The notes under the pieces are model-generated. The model saw only the letters and a program-made list of their open reading frames with translations. It was not told where the DNA came from and did not search any database. This document shows, piece by piece, positions 25,666 to 34,369 of a stretch of 64,000 bases of DNA. Within the stretch, counting starts at the first letter, position 1, and each line of letters begins with the position of its first letter. Source of the stretch: Nitrospira defluvii (GTDB lineage Bacteria; Nitrospirota; Nitrospiria; Nitrospirales; Nitrospiraceae); contig NZ_CAJNBJ010000017.1 of NCBI RefSeq assembly GCF_905220995.1, positions 496,001-560,000 on the forward strand, in the 5' to 3' direction. The position numbers and the translations under genes were made by a program.

Positions 25666-27504
25666 TTATGGCTGTGATTGCCCGTCCCGTCGCACGACAT
25701 CGGGATACTCGGGATTCATCCATCCCTCTGCCGGTTCGATGACCATGTTGGCGCGAAATTCTTCGCGAGGCAGATAGGGATACATATCCTCGATGGGCGT
25801 CTTCCAACCGAAGATCCTCGGTTCGTAGGTGTGGAACTCGTGCATGTCCACGTCGCAGACGACCGGCCCGTCGAACCGCAGCACCTCGTCGATCTTGGCG
25901 TCCATCTCGGCATGGTTTCCAATGGCAACCGTCTTGATGCCGTAGGCCTGGACGATCTTGAGGAAATCCGGCGGATGGTAGCCCTTCGGCCCACAGGCTT
26001 CAGCGCGACCCTGGAAATTGGTTTCCTGGTAGGCCTTCGTAATGCCGTAGATATGGTTGTTCAGAATGAACGTTTTGACTTTGACGCCATAGTTCACGAA
26101 GGTCTGTAATTCCTGCGGGTTCATATTGAAGCCGCCGTCGCCGATGGTGCAGACGACTTGTCTTGTGGGATCGGCAAACCAGGCACCCATCGCTCCCGCG
26201 AAGGAGAACCCCATGGGGGAATTGCCGTTGTTCGTCAGGTTGCGCTGGCCGTACTTGGTTTCGAAGGCATGGTTGCTGACGACGATATTGCCGCCGCAGT
26301 CGCCGACCAGCACATCCGTCGCTCCCATCTTTTCAGACAGGCGGCGCATGAACGCATAGGGATGGACGCGCTCACGTTGCGCGAAGAACTCCGGCCGCAC
26401 CGGATCGTATCGCCGTTTCCACTCCATGACGCGCCCCGTCCAGGCCGAGAAATCTGGCAAGGGTTTGCTGCGTCGATCGAGTGCGATCAGCAAGCGCTGG
26501 GTAAATGCTTTCGCGTCGCAGAGGATGTTGACGTCGAAGGGCACCTGCTGAAACTTGCGCTGCACCATGGCCGGATCGATTTCGACCAGATACTTCTTGG
26601 CCTGTCGCGCAAAACTTTGGACATTACCGCCGGTGATGCGTCCGGAGATGCGACTTCCAATGGACAGGAGCAGATCACTGTTCTGAATGCCGAAGTTGCG
26701 GCCTGCGCCACCATAGGTCCCCACCCGTCCACCGTAGTTCTCATAGTCGGAACTGATCACATCCAGCGCGTTCCAGGTCGGAAAGCAGGGCACGTTTAAT
26801 CGACGACCCAAGGCCCGCACATCGTCCTGTGCATCGGCTAAGCGCACGCCTCCTCCCACCAGAATCACCGGGCGTTCCGCCTGCTGGAGGTCGCTGATCA
26901 ACCTTGCGATCTGCTGGTCGACGACCGTCAGGTCGAAACTCATCGCCGCGGGCGGCTCGAAGCCCGTCAACTGTTTTGCATCGACCATGGCTTTCTGCAC
27001 GTTGAGGGGAATGTCGAGCAGCACCGGTCCAGGTCGGCCCTCCTGGCACATCCACAGAGCCTTTTCCAGCTCGAATCGGACGTCTTCGGGATTCAAGATC
27101 ATCTTCGCGTATTTGGTCACCGGCGCAGCCATCGCCACAATGTCGGTTTCTTGAAACCCGATTTGACGGATCGAAGGATCTGGGCGGAGAAATCGCGAAT
27201 TGATCTGGCCGGTAAGGAACACGCACGGCACCGAGTCATAGAAGCAGTTGCCCATCGAGGTAAGGAGATTCATGCCGCCCGGTCCGCTGGTTGCAATCGC
27301 CACGCCGGGGATCCCCTTGACCTTGGCATAGGCTTCAGCCGCAAATCCGCCGGCCTGTTCATGCATGACGGCGACGTACTGGGTCGCGGCGGTGCGGGTA
27401 AACGCATCGATCAAATCGCCGTTGGCCGCGCCGTACACGACAAACATCTTATCGATGCCGCGTTCGGCCAACGTATTGATGATGTAGTCTGCCACCTTGA
27501 TCAT
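25666..27504 (-). CDS. Thiamine diphosphate-dependent enzyme, acetolactate synthase-like
   Basis: Protein of 612 residues with the three-domain acetohydroxyacid synthase/pyruvate oxidase fold: Pyr domain with catalytic Glu49 (AVMHEQAGGFAAEAYAK), middle domain (RPVILVGGGVRLADAQ), PP domain with the ThDP motif from GDGGFNMNPQEL to LNNH (about residue 450-480). Its sequence departs from housekeeping IlvB towards the C-terminus (VDMHEFHTYEPRIFGW), and no IlvN-type regulatory subunit is adjacent. In sugar clusters such enzymes (for example YerE of yersiniose synthesis) add a two-carbon unit from pyruvate to a 4-keto sugar. The start at 27504 is preferred because of AAAGGAG before it. Confidence 0.82.
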   Translation of the reverse strand: MIKVADYIINTLAERGIDKMFVVYGAANGDLIDAFTRTAATQYVAVMHEQAGGFAAEAYAKVKGIPGVAIATSGPGGMNLLTSMGNCFYDSVPCVFLTGQINSRFLRPDPSIRQIGFQETDIVAMAAPVTKYAKMILNPEDVRFELEKALWMCQEGRPGPVLLDIPLNVQKAMVDAKQLTGFEPPAAMSFDLTVVDQQIARLISDLQQAERPVILVGGGVRLADAQDDVRALGRRLNVPCFPTWNALDVISSDYENYGGRVGTYGGAGRNFGIQNSDLLLSIGSRISGRITGGNVQSFARQAKKYLVEIDPAMVQRKFQQVPFDVNILCDAKAFTQRLLIALDRRSKPLPDFSAWTGRVMEWKRRYDPVRPEFFAQRERVHPYAFMRRLSEKMGATDVLVGDCGGNIVVSNHAFETKYGQRNLTNNGNSPMGFSFAGAMGAWFADPTRQVVCTIGDGGFNMNPQELQTFVNYGVKVKTFILNNHIYGITKAYQETNFQGRAEACGPKGYHPPDFLKIVQAYGIKTVAIGNHAEMDAKIDEVLRFDGPVVCDVDMHEFHTYEPRIFGWKTPIEDMYPYLPREEFRANMVIEPAEGWMNPEYPDVVRRDGQSQP

Positions 27505-27528
27505 GGATGCTCCTTTCCCTGCGTTCAT

Positions 27529-29037
27529 CTATGCTGCCTGACTGGACGCCTGATCATGATGGCGACGGCGCACCTGATGCCGGCACATCTCCGCTACGTG
27601 AGCGACGCAGCGCGAACCGAACGTTCGTTGCAACATAGTCAGATAGCCGGGATGGCCGAAGTACTCCAGGAACGCGCGGTCGCGGAAATCCAGGACCTGA
27701 GTGGCGGTCAGGCTGTCAGTCGGCAGCGGCAGACACTCATACGCATGTTGGGAATACCCGATCCAACCTGGGCCGCCCTGATCATCCGGCAACGTCCACT
27801 GGTGTTGTTTGGCAAGGCCGTAGAGCGCCGAGCCTGGATAGGCCATGGCACAGTAAAAATTCGCCCATTCGGTATTGAGCGTCAGCGCTAAATCCAATGT
27901 GGCCCGCATGCTCTCGAGGGTGTCGTCCGGGAGCCCGAAAATGTAATTTGCCGCGACATGAATGCCGTGGGAACGGATGCGGCCCACCGTGGCGATAATC
28001 TCCCGTTCGCCGAAGCGGCCCTTCTCGACCCCGTCCCGGACATGCTGGCTGCCGGATTCGATGCCGAGACCCAGCCATGTAAAGCCGGCGCGCGCCAGCT
28101 TCTCCAGCACTTCATCCTGCACCGTATCGACTCGCGCGTAGGCCCAAATATTCAGGTGATACCCCCGTTCGATGATCCGGTCACAAATGCCGATGACGTG
28201 GCGACGGTTCAAGACGAACATCTCATCGGGAATTTTGATATTCGAGACGCCGTACTCACGCACGAGGCGGTCGATCTGTCCGATGACGTTGTCGGGACTC
28301 CAGACACGCAACATGGGCGTGGTGAACGGCGCGTTGATGCAGCAAAAGGAGCAGGTAAACGGGCATCCCAGGCTGGTCTGAAGCGAGGCGTAGGGGGTTC
28401 TGGATTCAGGGTTCCCGAAGCAGTGCCAATTGTGCGCGCGATAGCGGCTCATATCGAGTAGATCCCAGGCTTGTCCCGGTAAGTCATGGTCGAGATTGGT
28501 AAAGAGCGGTGCAGGCACATTGCCGACCGCATTCCCCTCCTCCAGGTGCCACAATCCCGGGACGTCGCGGAGCGAATGCTGTGGCGCTCGCAAGGCCACG
28601 ACGAGGCCGAGAATGGTCGCCGGCCCTTCCCCTTGACAGACATAGGTATAGGGCTCCTCCAAGAGCGTGCGTTTTGGCAAAGCCGATGGATGTGTGCCCA
28701 TCACCAGTGTGGGAATATCGGCGAGCGTGTTGAGAATCTCACACACCTTCCGTCCGGCGGGCATGCACTGCGTGGAGGCCGATGGTTGTTGTCCGTAAAT
28801 GACGAAGACCGCCAGCCTGGGGGCGATGGCCGCGATGTGCTCAGCTGTCTGCTGATGCGTGAGACCTTGAGCCTCCGCATCAAGAATGGCCACAGAGCAA
28901 CTGTGTTGGCGAAGGTAGGTGGCGATCAGTCCCGACCACACCGGCGGTTCGATGGCGGCGAAGTCCCGGCTGAGGTCCTGATAGACCTGGACGCGGCTGG
29001 GTGGCGTCACTAGCAAGACGTCAAGCGGCTTGGACAT
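27529..29037 (-). CDS. Cobalamin-dependent radical SAM protein
   Basis: Protein of 502 residues starting at ATG 29037 (GGGAGGG upstream). The N-terminal B12-binding-type Rossmann domain (about 5-145; DVLLVTPPSRVQVYQDLSRD) lacks the DxHxxG histidine motif. The radical SAM domain (about 215-430) carries the 4Fe-4S cluster motif C225-PFT-C229-SF-C232, then WAYARVDTVQDEVLEKLARA, GLGIESGSQHVRDGVEKGRF and NYIFGLPDDTLESMRATLDL. Such proteins usually perform C-methylation or radical rearrangement at unactivated carbons. In this operon a sugar or lipid-linked intermediate is the likely substrate. It overlaps the upstream aminotransferase gene by 17 nt. Confidence 0.86.
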   Translation of the reverse strand: MSKPLDVLLVTPPSRVQVYQDLSRDFAAIEPPVWSGLIATYLRQHSCSVAILDAEAQGLTHQQTAEHIAAIAPRLAVFVIYGQQPSASTQCMPAGRKVCEILNTLADIPTLVMGTHPSALPKRTLLEEPYTYVCQGEGPATILGLVVALRAPQHSLRDVPGLWHLEEGNAVGNVPAPLFTNLDHDLPGQAWDLLDMSRYRAHNWHCFGNPESRTPYASLQTSLGCPFTCSFCCINAPFTTPMLRVWSPDNVIGQIDRLVREYGVSNIKIPDEMFVLNRRHVIGICDRIIERGYHLNIWAYARVDTVQDEVLEKLARAGFTWLGLGIESGSQHVRDGVEKGRFGEREIIATVGRIRSHGIHVAANYIFGLPDDTLESMRATLDLALTLNTEWANFYCAMAYPGSALYGLAKQHQWTLPDDQGGPGWIGYSQHAYECLPLPTDSLTATQVLDFRDRAFLEYFGHPGYLTMLQRTFGSRCVAHVAEMCRHQVRRRHHDQASSQAA

Positions 29038-30241
29038 GGCACCCTCCCAGTTTCTGTGCAAACGCGATCGTGCGTGACACCCCCTCCAGCACGTCCTCCT
29101 CCGCTCCGCAAGTGGCCAGGCGGATAAATGAGCGATAGGCATCTCCGAACGAGCGCCCGGGGGTTGCCGCTGTGTGATACTCGTCCAACAGACGCCGGCA
29201 AAACTGCAGATCGTCGAGACCGGTTCCACTGATGTCGATGAAGAGGTAAAAGCCTGAGGCCGGTGTGTGGCTACGGAGCAGACCGGAGCGATTGATCTGG
29301 TCGTGACACGAGGTCGTCACCCGCGCGTTGCGCTGTCGAACTTCTGCAGCATACCGGTCGAGCACCGATAGGCCGGCAAGACACCCTCGCTGGGTGAATG
29401 CCGGGAGACAGGAATACAACGTCGAATTCGACAGGGCGAGTTTGGCGGCGACGGCCTCGTGCGCGATCGCGTAACCGGTGCGAAAGCCGGGAACCGACAG
29501 GACTTTCGAAAAGGAAGAGATGACGACCACATGCCCTGCCCCGGGCGCAGTAAGGGTGAGAAACGACCCATCAAACGTCAGATCAGCGTACGTTTCATCG
29601 CTGAGCAGCCAGACTCCGTCCTTTTCGCATCGTGCGGACAAGTGCCGTACGATCGCCGGGTCGTACACCGCACCGGTCGGATTGTTGGCATTGTTTACGA
29701 TGACCGCGCGTGGGTTGGCGGCTAACGCCGCCTCGATGGCCGGATGTGACAACTGAAAGCCGTTTCGTTGGGACAGAGGAACAGGCACCACATTCAGTTG
29801 GAGGTGTGCCGCAGCCGCCCAATAAGAGGGGAAGGCCGGCGTAAATAGGGCGACTCGATCACCGGGATTGCAGGTGAGATCCAGAAACTGATGAATGAGC
29901 AGATTCGCCGGACTGATGACGATATGCGACCCGGTCACGGGCTCTTCGATGAGCGCGGCGTAGCGTGTCGCCAGCGCTGATCGGAGTTCGGTCAGCCCCG
30001 CCATCGACGCATACCCGATCTGTTGAGCCTCCAGCGACTGCCTGGTGGCCTCAAGTATCTCCGCCGGCGGCGCCATGCGCGGATTTCCGAGTTCCAGGTG
30101 GTAGACGCGGTGGCCCTGGCGTTCCAGTGCCTGTGCGCGGTCCAGTACCCGGAACATTTCCTGGCCGATCAGCTGTTCCCCGCGCGACGAAAAGCGGAAT
30201 CGTGTGGACAATGCCGCCGACGACATTTCCGCCTGAGTCAT
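29021..30241 (-). CDS. Class I/II pyridoxal-phosphate aminotransferase
   Basis: Fold-type I PLP enzyme of 406 residues: YHLELGNPRMAPPAEILEAT, VISPANLLIHQFLDL, VIVNNANNPTGAVYD, LLSDETYADLTFDG and the PLP-lysine motif ISSFSKVLSVPGFRTGYAI. It resembles aspartate/histidinol-phosphate aminotransferases rather than the DegT sugar family, so its substrate may be an amino acid or a keto acid that decorates the sugar. The start at 30241 overlaps the nucleotidyltransferase stop by 4 nt (ATGA). It is part of the continuous sugar run. Confidence 0.88.
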   Translation of the reverse strand: MTQAEMSSAALSTRFRFSSRGEQLIGQEMFRVLDRAQALERQGHRVYHLELGNPRMAPPAEILEATRQSLEAQQIGYASMAGLTELRSALATRYAALIEEPVTGSHIVISPANLLIHQFLDLTCNPGDRVALFTPAFPSYWAAAAHLQLNVVPVPLSQRNGFQLSHPAIEAALAANPRAVIVNNANNPTGAVYDPAIVRHLSARCEKDGVWLLSDETYADLTFDGSFLTLTAPGAGHVVVISSFSKVLSVPGFRTGYAIAHEAVAAKLALSNSTLYSCLPAFTQRGCLAGLSVLDRYAAEVRQRNARVTTSCHDQINRSGLLRSHTPASGFYLFIDISGTGLDDLQFCRRLLDEYHTAATPGRSFGDAYRSFIRLATCGAEEDVLEGVSRTIAFAQKLGGCHVQAA

Positions 30242-31005
30242 GTAGCCACCGTTTTGTATCCCTGGCGCTCCGAAGCTGGGAAATAGGACCCGACGTCTCT
30301 CCACGTCTCGCGGAAGTGCTCCAGGCGCTCCGGGGTACCGATGTCGTAGAGCGGGCCGGCAGTCACGAATCCGTACAGCTGCTGTGCGACGAGCTCGGGA
30401 AGCAGTTCCTGCTCCAGAGACCAGGATGGTCTTTGCGGCAAGTGTGCGGATACGGAACGGTCGAACAGGTAGATTCCGGCATTCTGATACCGCGTGGTTC
30501 GCGCACTGGGCTTTTCAACCATCGAGAGCACTCGATCGCCCTCCCCTAACCCGACGGCACCCGTATCCTGCCGGCTATCGGCTTCCGTCACGGCCATGGT
30601 CGCCAAGGCCCGTTTCCGCAGGTGAAAGCGCAGGAGTCGTTCCGGATCTAGCTCGCAGAGTGAGTCTCCGTTGAGAACCCACAACAGACTACTGCGCGCC
30701 ACCCTCATGGCCGCTGCCAACGCCCCGCCGGTTCCGAGAGGGGAAGGATCCCGGACAAAGATGGTTTCATACCCCTGCCCGTGGCGCAGGAACCACTCCT
30801 CAATGATCTCGCCGTAGTGCCCGGTGCTGAAGATGAACCGTCGCGCGCCATGGCGTCGAAACTGATCGACAATCAACGACACGAACGGCCGTCCGTGAAT
30901 ATCGGCCATCGGTTTCGGACGATCGGACAGGACGGACTTCAACCTGGTGCCGAGGCCACCACAGAGAATGATCACGTCGCAGTCTGCCATGCGGTGCTTG
31001 GTCAT
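30238..31005 (-). CDS. hddC: Sugar-1-phosphate nucleotidyltransferase, HddC-like
   Basis: Nucleotidyltransferase of 255 residues with the signature VIILCGGLGTRLKSVLSDRP followed by KPMADIHGRPF, the metal-site Asp in VLNGDSLCEL and a C-terminal GPLYDIGTPERLEHFRETW. This length and sequence match GDP-D-glycero-alpha-D-manno-heptose pyrophosphorylases. It converts heptose-1-phosphate and GTP to GDP-heptose. It is adjacent to an HddA-like kinase with a 4-nt overlap, which strongly supports the pairing. Nucleotide specificity (GTP versus other) cannot be read from the sequence. Confidence 0.82.
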   Translation of the reverse strand: MTKHRMADCDVIILCGGLGTRLKSVLSDRPKPMADIHGRPFVSLIVDQFRRHGARRFIFSTGHYGEIIEEWFLRHGQGYETIFVRDPSPLGTGGALAAAMRVARSSLLWVLNGDSLCELDPERLLRFHLRKRALATMAVTEADSRQDTGAVGLGEGDRVLSMVEKPSARTTRYQNAGIYLFDRSVSAHLPQRPSWSLEQELLPELVAQQLYGFVTAGPLYDIGTPERLEHFRETWRDVGSYFPASERQGYKTVAT

Positions 31006-32072
31006 GCTGCCTTTCCGATGAGCGCGGCTTTGAGCCGGGATGCAGTCTGCGCCGAACTCTGTGCCCAGACGTCGTCCAACATCAGCTGATCTTCCTGATA
31101 GAACACGATTTGTGTTCCCAAGCCCTCGAACTTGAACGGCACTTGTAATAATCCTGGCAGAGCCATTCGAATGCGTTCGTGATCGTCAGGCCGGGCAAAG
31201 AGCAGCATGAACCCACCCCCGCCCGCACCCAGCAACTTGCCTCCCAACGCGCCCGCCTGCCGGGCCGCCGTGTAGATCTCGTCGATGGCCGGGGTGGTGA
31301 TGCGCGAGGTCAGGCGCCGTTTGAGCATCCAGGCTTCATGGAGCATGGCGCCGAAGTCGGCGAGATCACCTTCACCGGTCAGGATCGCGATGCCCTCCTC
31401 GACCATCTGCAACATGGTGGAGAGTTCTCGTTGTCGGTGTTTGGTGCGATCAATCTGTTCGCGGGCCACTTCGGAGGCGATCCGGGAGAATCCCGTGAAA
31501 TACAGTTGCAGGTGACTCTGAAACGACGCCAGACGATCCGGACGCATGATGATCGGCGTATAGCCGATGTCTCCGTTGGGGAAGAATGTGGCCTTGCAGA
31601 GCCCGCCGTGGGCTGCGAGCACTTGATCCTGGCAGCCCACGGATTCCCCGAGCACATCCTGCTCGACATGAATCGCCGCCTGGGCCAACTGCGCCTTGCT
31701 CGGCATGACATGCTGCAACGCGTACAAGGTGTGCAGCAGACCGACGGTGAAGGAGGAACTGGAACCCAACCCCGTTCGCGCGGGCAAGTCCCCGTCATGG
31801 TGAATTTCCAAGCCCTCATTGATATTGAGATACTTCAGCACGCCACGAACGGCAGGGTGCTCGATCTCCTCATTGTTGTTCACCAGTTCGATGCGCGAAT
31901 AGGCGATGCGCGTGCGATGTTCGAAGAACGGCGGGAGTTGCCGGCAGCTGATGTAGCAATACTTATCGATAGTGGTGGCCAGCACCGCGCCGCCATGTTC
32001 ACGGAACCAGACGGGATAGTCAGTGCCGCCGCCGAAGAACGAGATTCGAAACGGTGTTCGGCTGATAATCAT
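31002..32072 (-). CDS. hddA: D-glycero-D-manno-heptose 7-phosphate kinase, HddA-like (GHMP family)
   Basis: GHMP kinase of 356 residues. N-terminal IISRTPFRISFFGGGTDYPV, the glycine-rich ATP loop DLPARTGLGSSSSFTVGLLH and the C-terminal GGKLLGAGGGGFMLLFARPD are all present. It phosphorylates D-glycero-D-manno-heptose 7-phosphate at C1 in the alpha configuration, the branch that leads to GDP-heptose for surface glycans rather than ADP-heptose for LPS. The isomerase (GmhA) and phosphatase (GmhB) that flank it in other organisms are not in the window. Ribosome site GAGGGGAGG. Confidence 0.85.
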   Translation of the reverse strand: MIISRTPFRISFFGGGTDYPVWFREHGGAVLATTIDKYCYISCRQLPPFFEHRTRIAYSRIELVNNNEEIEHPAVRGVLKYLNINEGLEIHHDGDLPARTGLGSSSSFTVGLLHTLYALQHVMPSKAQLAQAAIHVEQDVLGESVGCQDQVLAAHGGLCKATFFPNGDIGYTPIIMRPDRLASFQSHLQLYFTGFSRIASEVAREQIDRTKHRQRELSTMLQMVEEGIAILTGEGDLADFGAMLHEAWMLKRRLTSRITTPAIDEIYTAARQAGALGGKLLGAGGGGFMLLFARPDDHERIRMALPGLLQVPFKFEGLGTQIVFYQEDQLMLDDVWAQSSAQTASRLKAALIGKAA

Positions 32073-32102
32073 CGTCGCCTCCCCTCTTCGCCCATGCCTG
32101 CA

Positions 32103-33050
32103 TCACACATTGGCGTACTGTCCCGCTTTGACGATCGTGTAACACTTGATCAGCTCACGGATGCCCCGCTCGAGCGACCATTCCGGTGTAAAACCGCTCG
32201 CCAACAGACGCTGATTCGAGACGATGTAATCGCGTTTGTCCGGGTCTTCGCCGATCTGGGCTTCGAAGGACACGAATTGCGGGAGCAATCGTTGGATCTC
32301 GCGGCAGAGTTCCAGTTTGGAGAGGTTCGCGTCTTCCAGCCCCACATTGTAGGGGCGATTGTTCATCTGCTCGAAATGATCGATCGCGTGAAGGAATGTT
32401 CGTACGACATCCTGGATATGGATGTAATTCCGTTTGCAGTGGCCTTCAAAGACGACGACCGCGCGATCATGCACGGCTCGCCAGACAAAATCGTTCACGA
32501 GCAAGTCCATGCGCATTCTTGGCGACACGCCGAATACCGTCGCCAGGCGCAGCGTGATGGCATTGCCGCGATCCAGCACGACCCTCTCCGCCTTCACCTT
32601 GGTTTCGCCGTAGAGGCTGATGGGCCGAAGGGGCGAGTCCTCCGTGCATGGCACTCCCGGTTGACCGATGCCGTACCCGCTGTTGGTGACGGGGAAGATG
32701 ATCCGTTGCTGCGGCGACGACAATTTGCACAGCAACTGCACCGCTTCGAAATTCACGGTGTAGGCCCCGACGCGATCCCGGTCGCACAGTGGCGCGCCGA
32801 CGAGCGCGGCCAGTGGAATGATGATGTCGGCGTCCTGGAGAAGGTCCGTGAGTATCCGTTCGTCCCGGCAGTCTCCCCGCACGATCCGAAACGATTCTTC
32901 CGCGCAACAGTCCATCAAACTGTTTTGCCGGTACATGAAATTGTCGAGGACCGTGACCGCAAAGCCGCGATCGAGCAACCGTCTGGTGAGCACGGAACCG
33001 AGATAGCCGGCCCCTCCGGTCACGAGCACATGGGGGGATGACGTCGTCAT
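32103..33050 (-). CDS. NAD-dependent sugar epimerase/dehydratase (extended SDR)
   Basis: Extended short-chain dehydrogenase of 315 residues (start ATG 33050). The NAD-binding site is VTGGAGYLGSVLTRRLLDRG. The catalytic Tyr-Lys pair lies in SLYGETKVKAERV, and the Ser/Thr region is TNSGYGIG. It acts on a nucleotide sugar, as epimerase, dehydratase or 4-ketoreductase; the sequence alone does not decide. Standing between the PLP dehydratase and the HddA kinase, it may either supply the 4-keto sugar from GDP-heptose or reduce the final product, like ColC in colitose synthesis. Confidence 0.85.
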   Translation of the reverse strand: MTTSSPHVLVTGGAGYLGSVLTRRLLDRGFAVTVLDNFMYRQNSLMDCCAEESFRIVRGDCRDERILTDLLQDADIIIPLAALVGAPLCDRDRVGAYTVNFEAVQLLCKLSSPQQRIIFPVTNSGYGIGQPGVPCTEDSPLRPISLYGETKVKAERVVLDRGNAITLRLATVFGVSPRMRMDLLVNDFVWRAVHDRAVVVFEGHCKRNYIHIQDVVRTFLHAIDHFEQMNNRPYNVGLEDANLSKLELCREIQRLLPQFVSFEAQIGEDPDKRDYIVSNQRLLASGFTPEWSLERGIRELIKCYTIVKAGQYANV

Positions 33051-33141
33051 AATCGAACGAGCTCCTTCTGCATACGTGAAGGATCTGTCTTGCCTGGCAC
33101 CGGCTGCGCCATCGGTGCGCGGTTGCCGGTCCTGTGTCGGC

Positions 33142-34335
33142 TCATGCGGCCTCAAGCACGACGCGGGAGATGTGCACCACGTCCTGCTCTGTCATCGAGG
33201 CGTGATTGGGCAGGAAAAACCCGCAATGATGGACCCGATCGGCCACGGGAAAACTGGCTTTTCCATACCGGTTCATCCAGAACGGATGCAGGCCCAGATT
33301 GCCGGCCGAAAAAATTCTGGTTTCCACTCCTTCGGCAACCAGGGCGCGAACGATGCGCTTGCGCTGATCCGGGGAATCGGCCAACAACCCGAAAGAAATG
33401 CTCGCCACCTTGCTGTGACGCGGCGGACGTTGCGTGTAGAAGCGCCCACCCAACTGCTGCAGATACCGATCATGATTGGCCTGTCGGCGCCCCGTCATCC
33501 AATCGAGCTTGCGCACCTGTTCGATACCGATAAACGCATTGAGGTCGGTCGAGCGCAGGTTGAATCCAGGCTCGTAGAACACGAAGGGTGAGTGGAAGTC
33601 GTCGATCTCATATTGCTCAACCAATTCTTCATGCCGTGCGCTTGGCAGATCCTTGCTCCATCCGTGACTGCGCAGCATAAGGAGCAGATCGGCGAACTGC
33701 CGGTCGCTGCAGGACACCATGCCCCCTTCGATCGTGGACATCTGGTGGCCGAAGTAAAAGGAAAAGCTGGCCATGTCGCCGAACGTTCCGACCTTGCGGC
33801 CTTCGTATTCGGCTCCGATGGCCGCACAGGCGTCTTCCAGCAAATAAAATCCGTAGCGATCCTTCAACGCTTGCAATTCGTGCATACGATGCGGCACCCC
33901 CAGGACCTGCACCAACAGGACGGTCTGCGCCTGATGCCGCCTCAAGAGGTCTTCAAGATGGTTCAGATCAAGCCCGAACGTGTCCGGGTCCGCCTCACAC
34001 ATGTGGGGCGTAAAGCCGAACTGAATCGCCGGGGCGATGGATGTGACCCATCCGACGCTGGGGACGATCACATTCGTATTGCGCAACTTGCCCGAACGCA
34101 GCAAGGCGTAATACATGAGCAAGTTGGCTGACGAGCCTGAATTGCAATTGACGGAATGCGGACGCCCGAGCCACTCGGACCATTGCCGTTCGAACTCCAG
34201 CGTGACCGCTCCCTTGGTCAGTCGTGGATAGGTCTTGAGCCAGTCGATCAATCGATCGATGTCCTGACGGTCGATGGTATCCTGCGCAAGGCACCATCGC
34301 GGATTGAGTTTGGCGTTCTGGGCATGAATCGTCAT
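33142..34335 (-). CDS. ColD-like PLP-dependent nucleotide-sugar 3-dehydratase (DegT fold, His in place of Lys)
   Basis: DegT/DnrJ/EryC1/StrS-fold protein of 397 residues (start 34335 with GGGAGGGG upstream). PLP-binding Asp168 is in LLEDACAAIGAEY. Where aminotransferases have the Schiff-base Lys, this protein has His197 in SFYFGHQMSTIEGG. That replacement is the hallmark of ColD (GDP-4-keto-6-deoxymannose-3-dehydratase) and of E1, which remove the 3-OH of a 4-keto sugar instead of only transaminating. It is the first gene of the sugar run. The leader upstream carries two inverted repeats. A 3-deoxy nucleotide sugar is therefore the expected product. Confidence 0.83.
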   Translation of the reverse strand: MTIHAQNAKLNPRWCLAQDTIDRQDIDRLIDWLKTYPRLTKGAVTLEFERQWSEWLGRPHSVNCNSGSSANLLMYYALLRSGKLRNTNVIVPSVGWVTSIAPAIQFGFTPHMCEADPDTFGLDLNHLEDLLRRHQAQTVLLVQVLGVPHRMHELQALKDRYGFYLLEDACAAIGAEYEGRKVGTFGDMASFSFYFGHQMSTIEGGMVSCSDRQFADLLLMLRSHGWSKDLPSARHEELVEQYEIDDFHSPFVFYEPGFNLRSTDLNAFIGIEQVRKLDWMTGRRQANHDRYLQQLGGRFYTQRPPRHSKVASISFGLLADSPDQRKRIVRALVAEGVETRIFSAGNLGLHPFWMNRYGKASFPVADRVHHCGFFLPNHASMTEQDVVHISRVVLEAA

Positions 34336-34369
34336 GGTCGTCGTCCCCTCCCGGTCCAATCAGGCACCG

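Noticed and set aside
31179-33041. Long open plus-strand frame of 620 codons antisense to the HddA kinase and epimerase genes
   Set aside because: It crosses two well-supported minus-strand genes, has no ribosome site or recognisable domain, and such frames arise easily from GC-rich codon bias.
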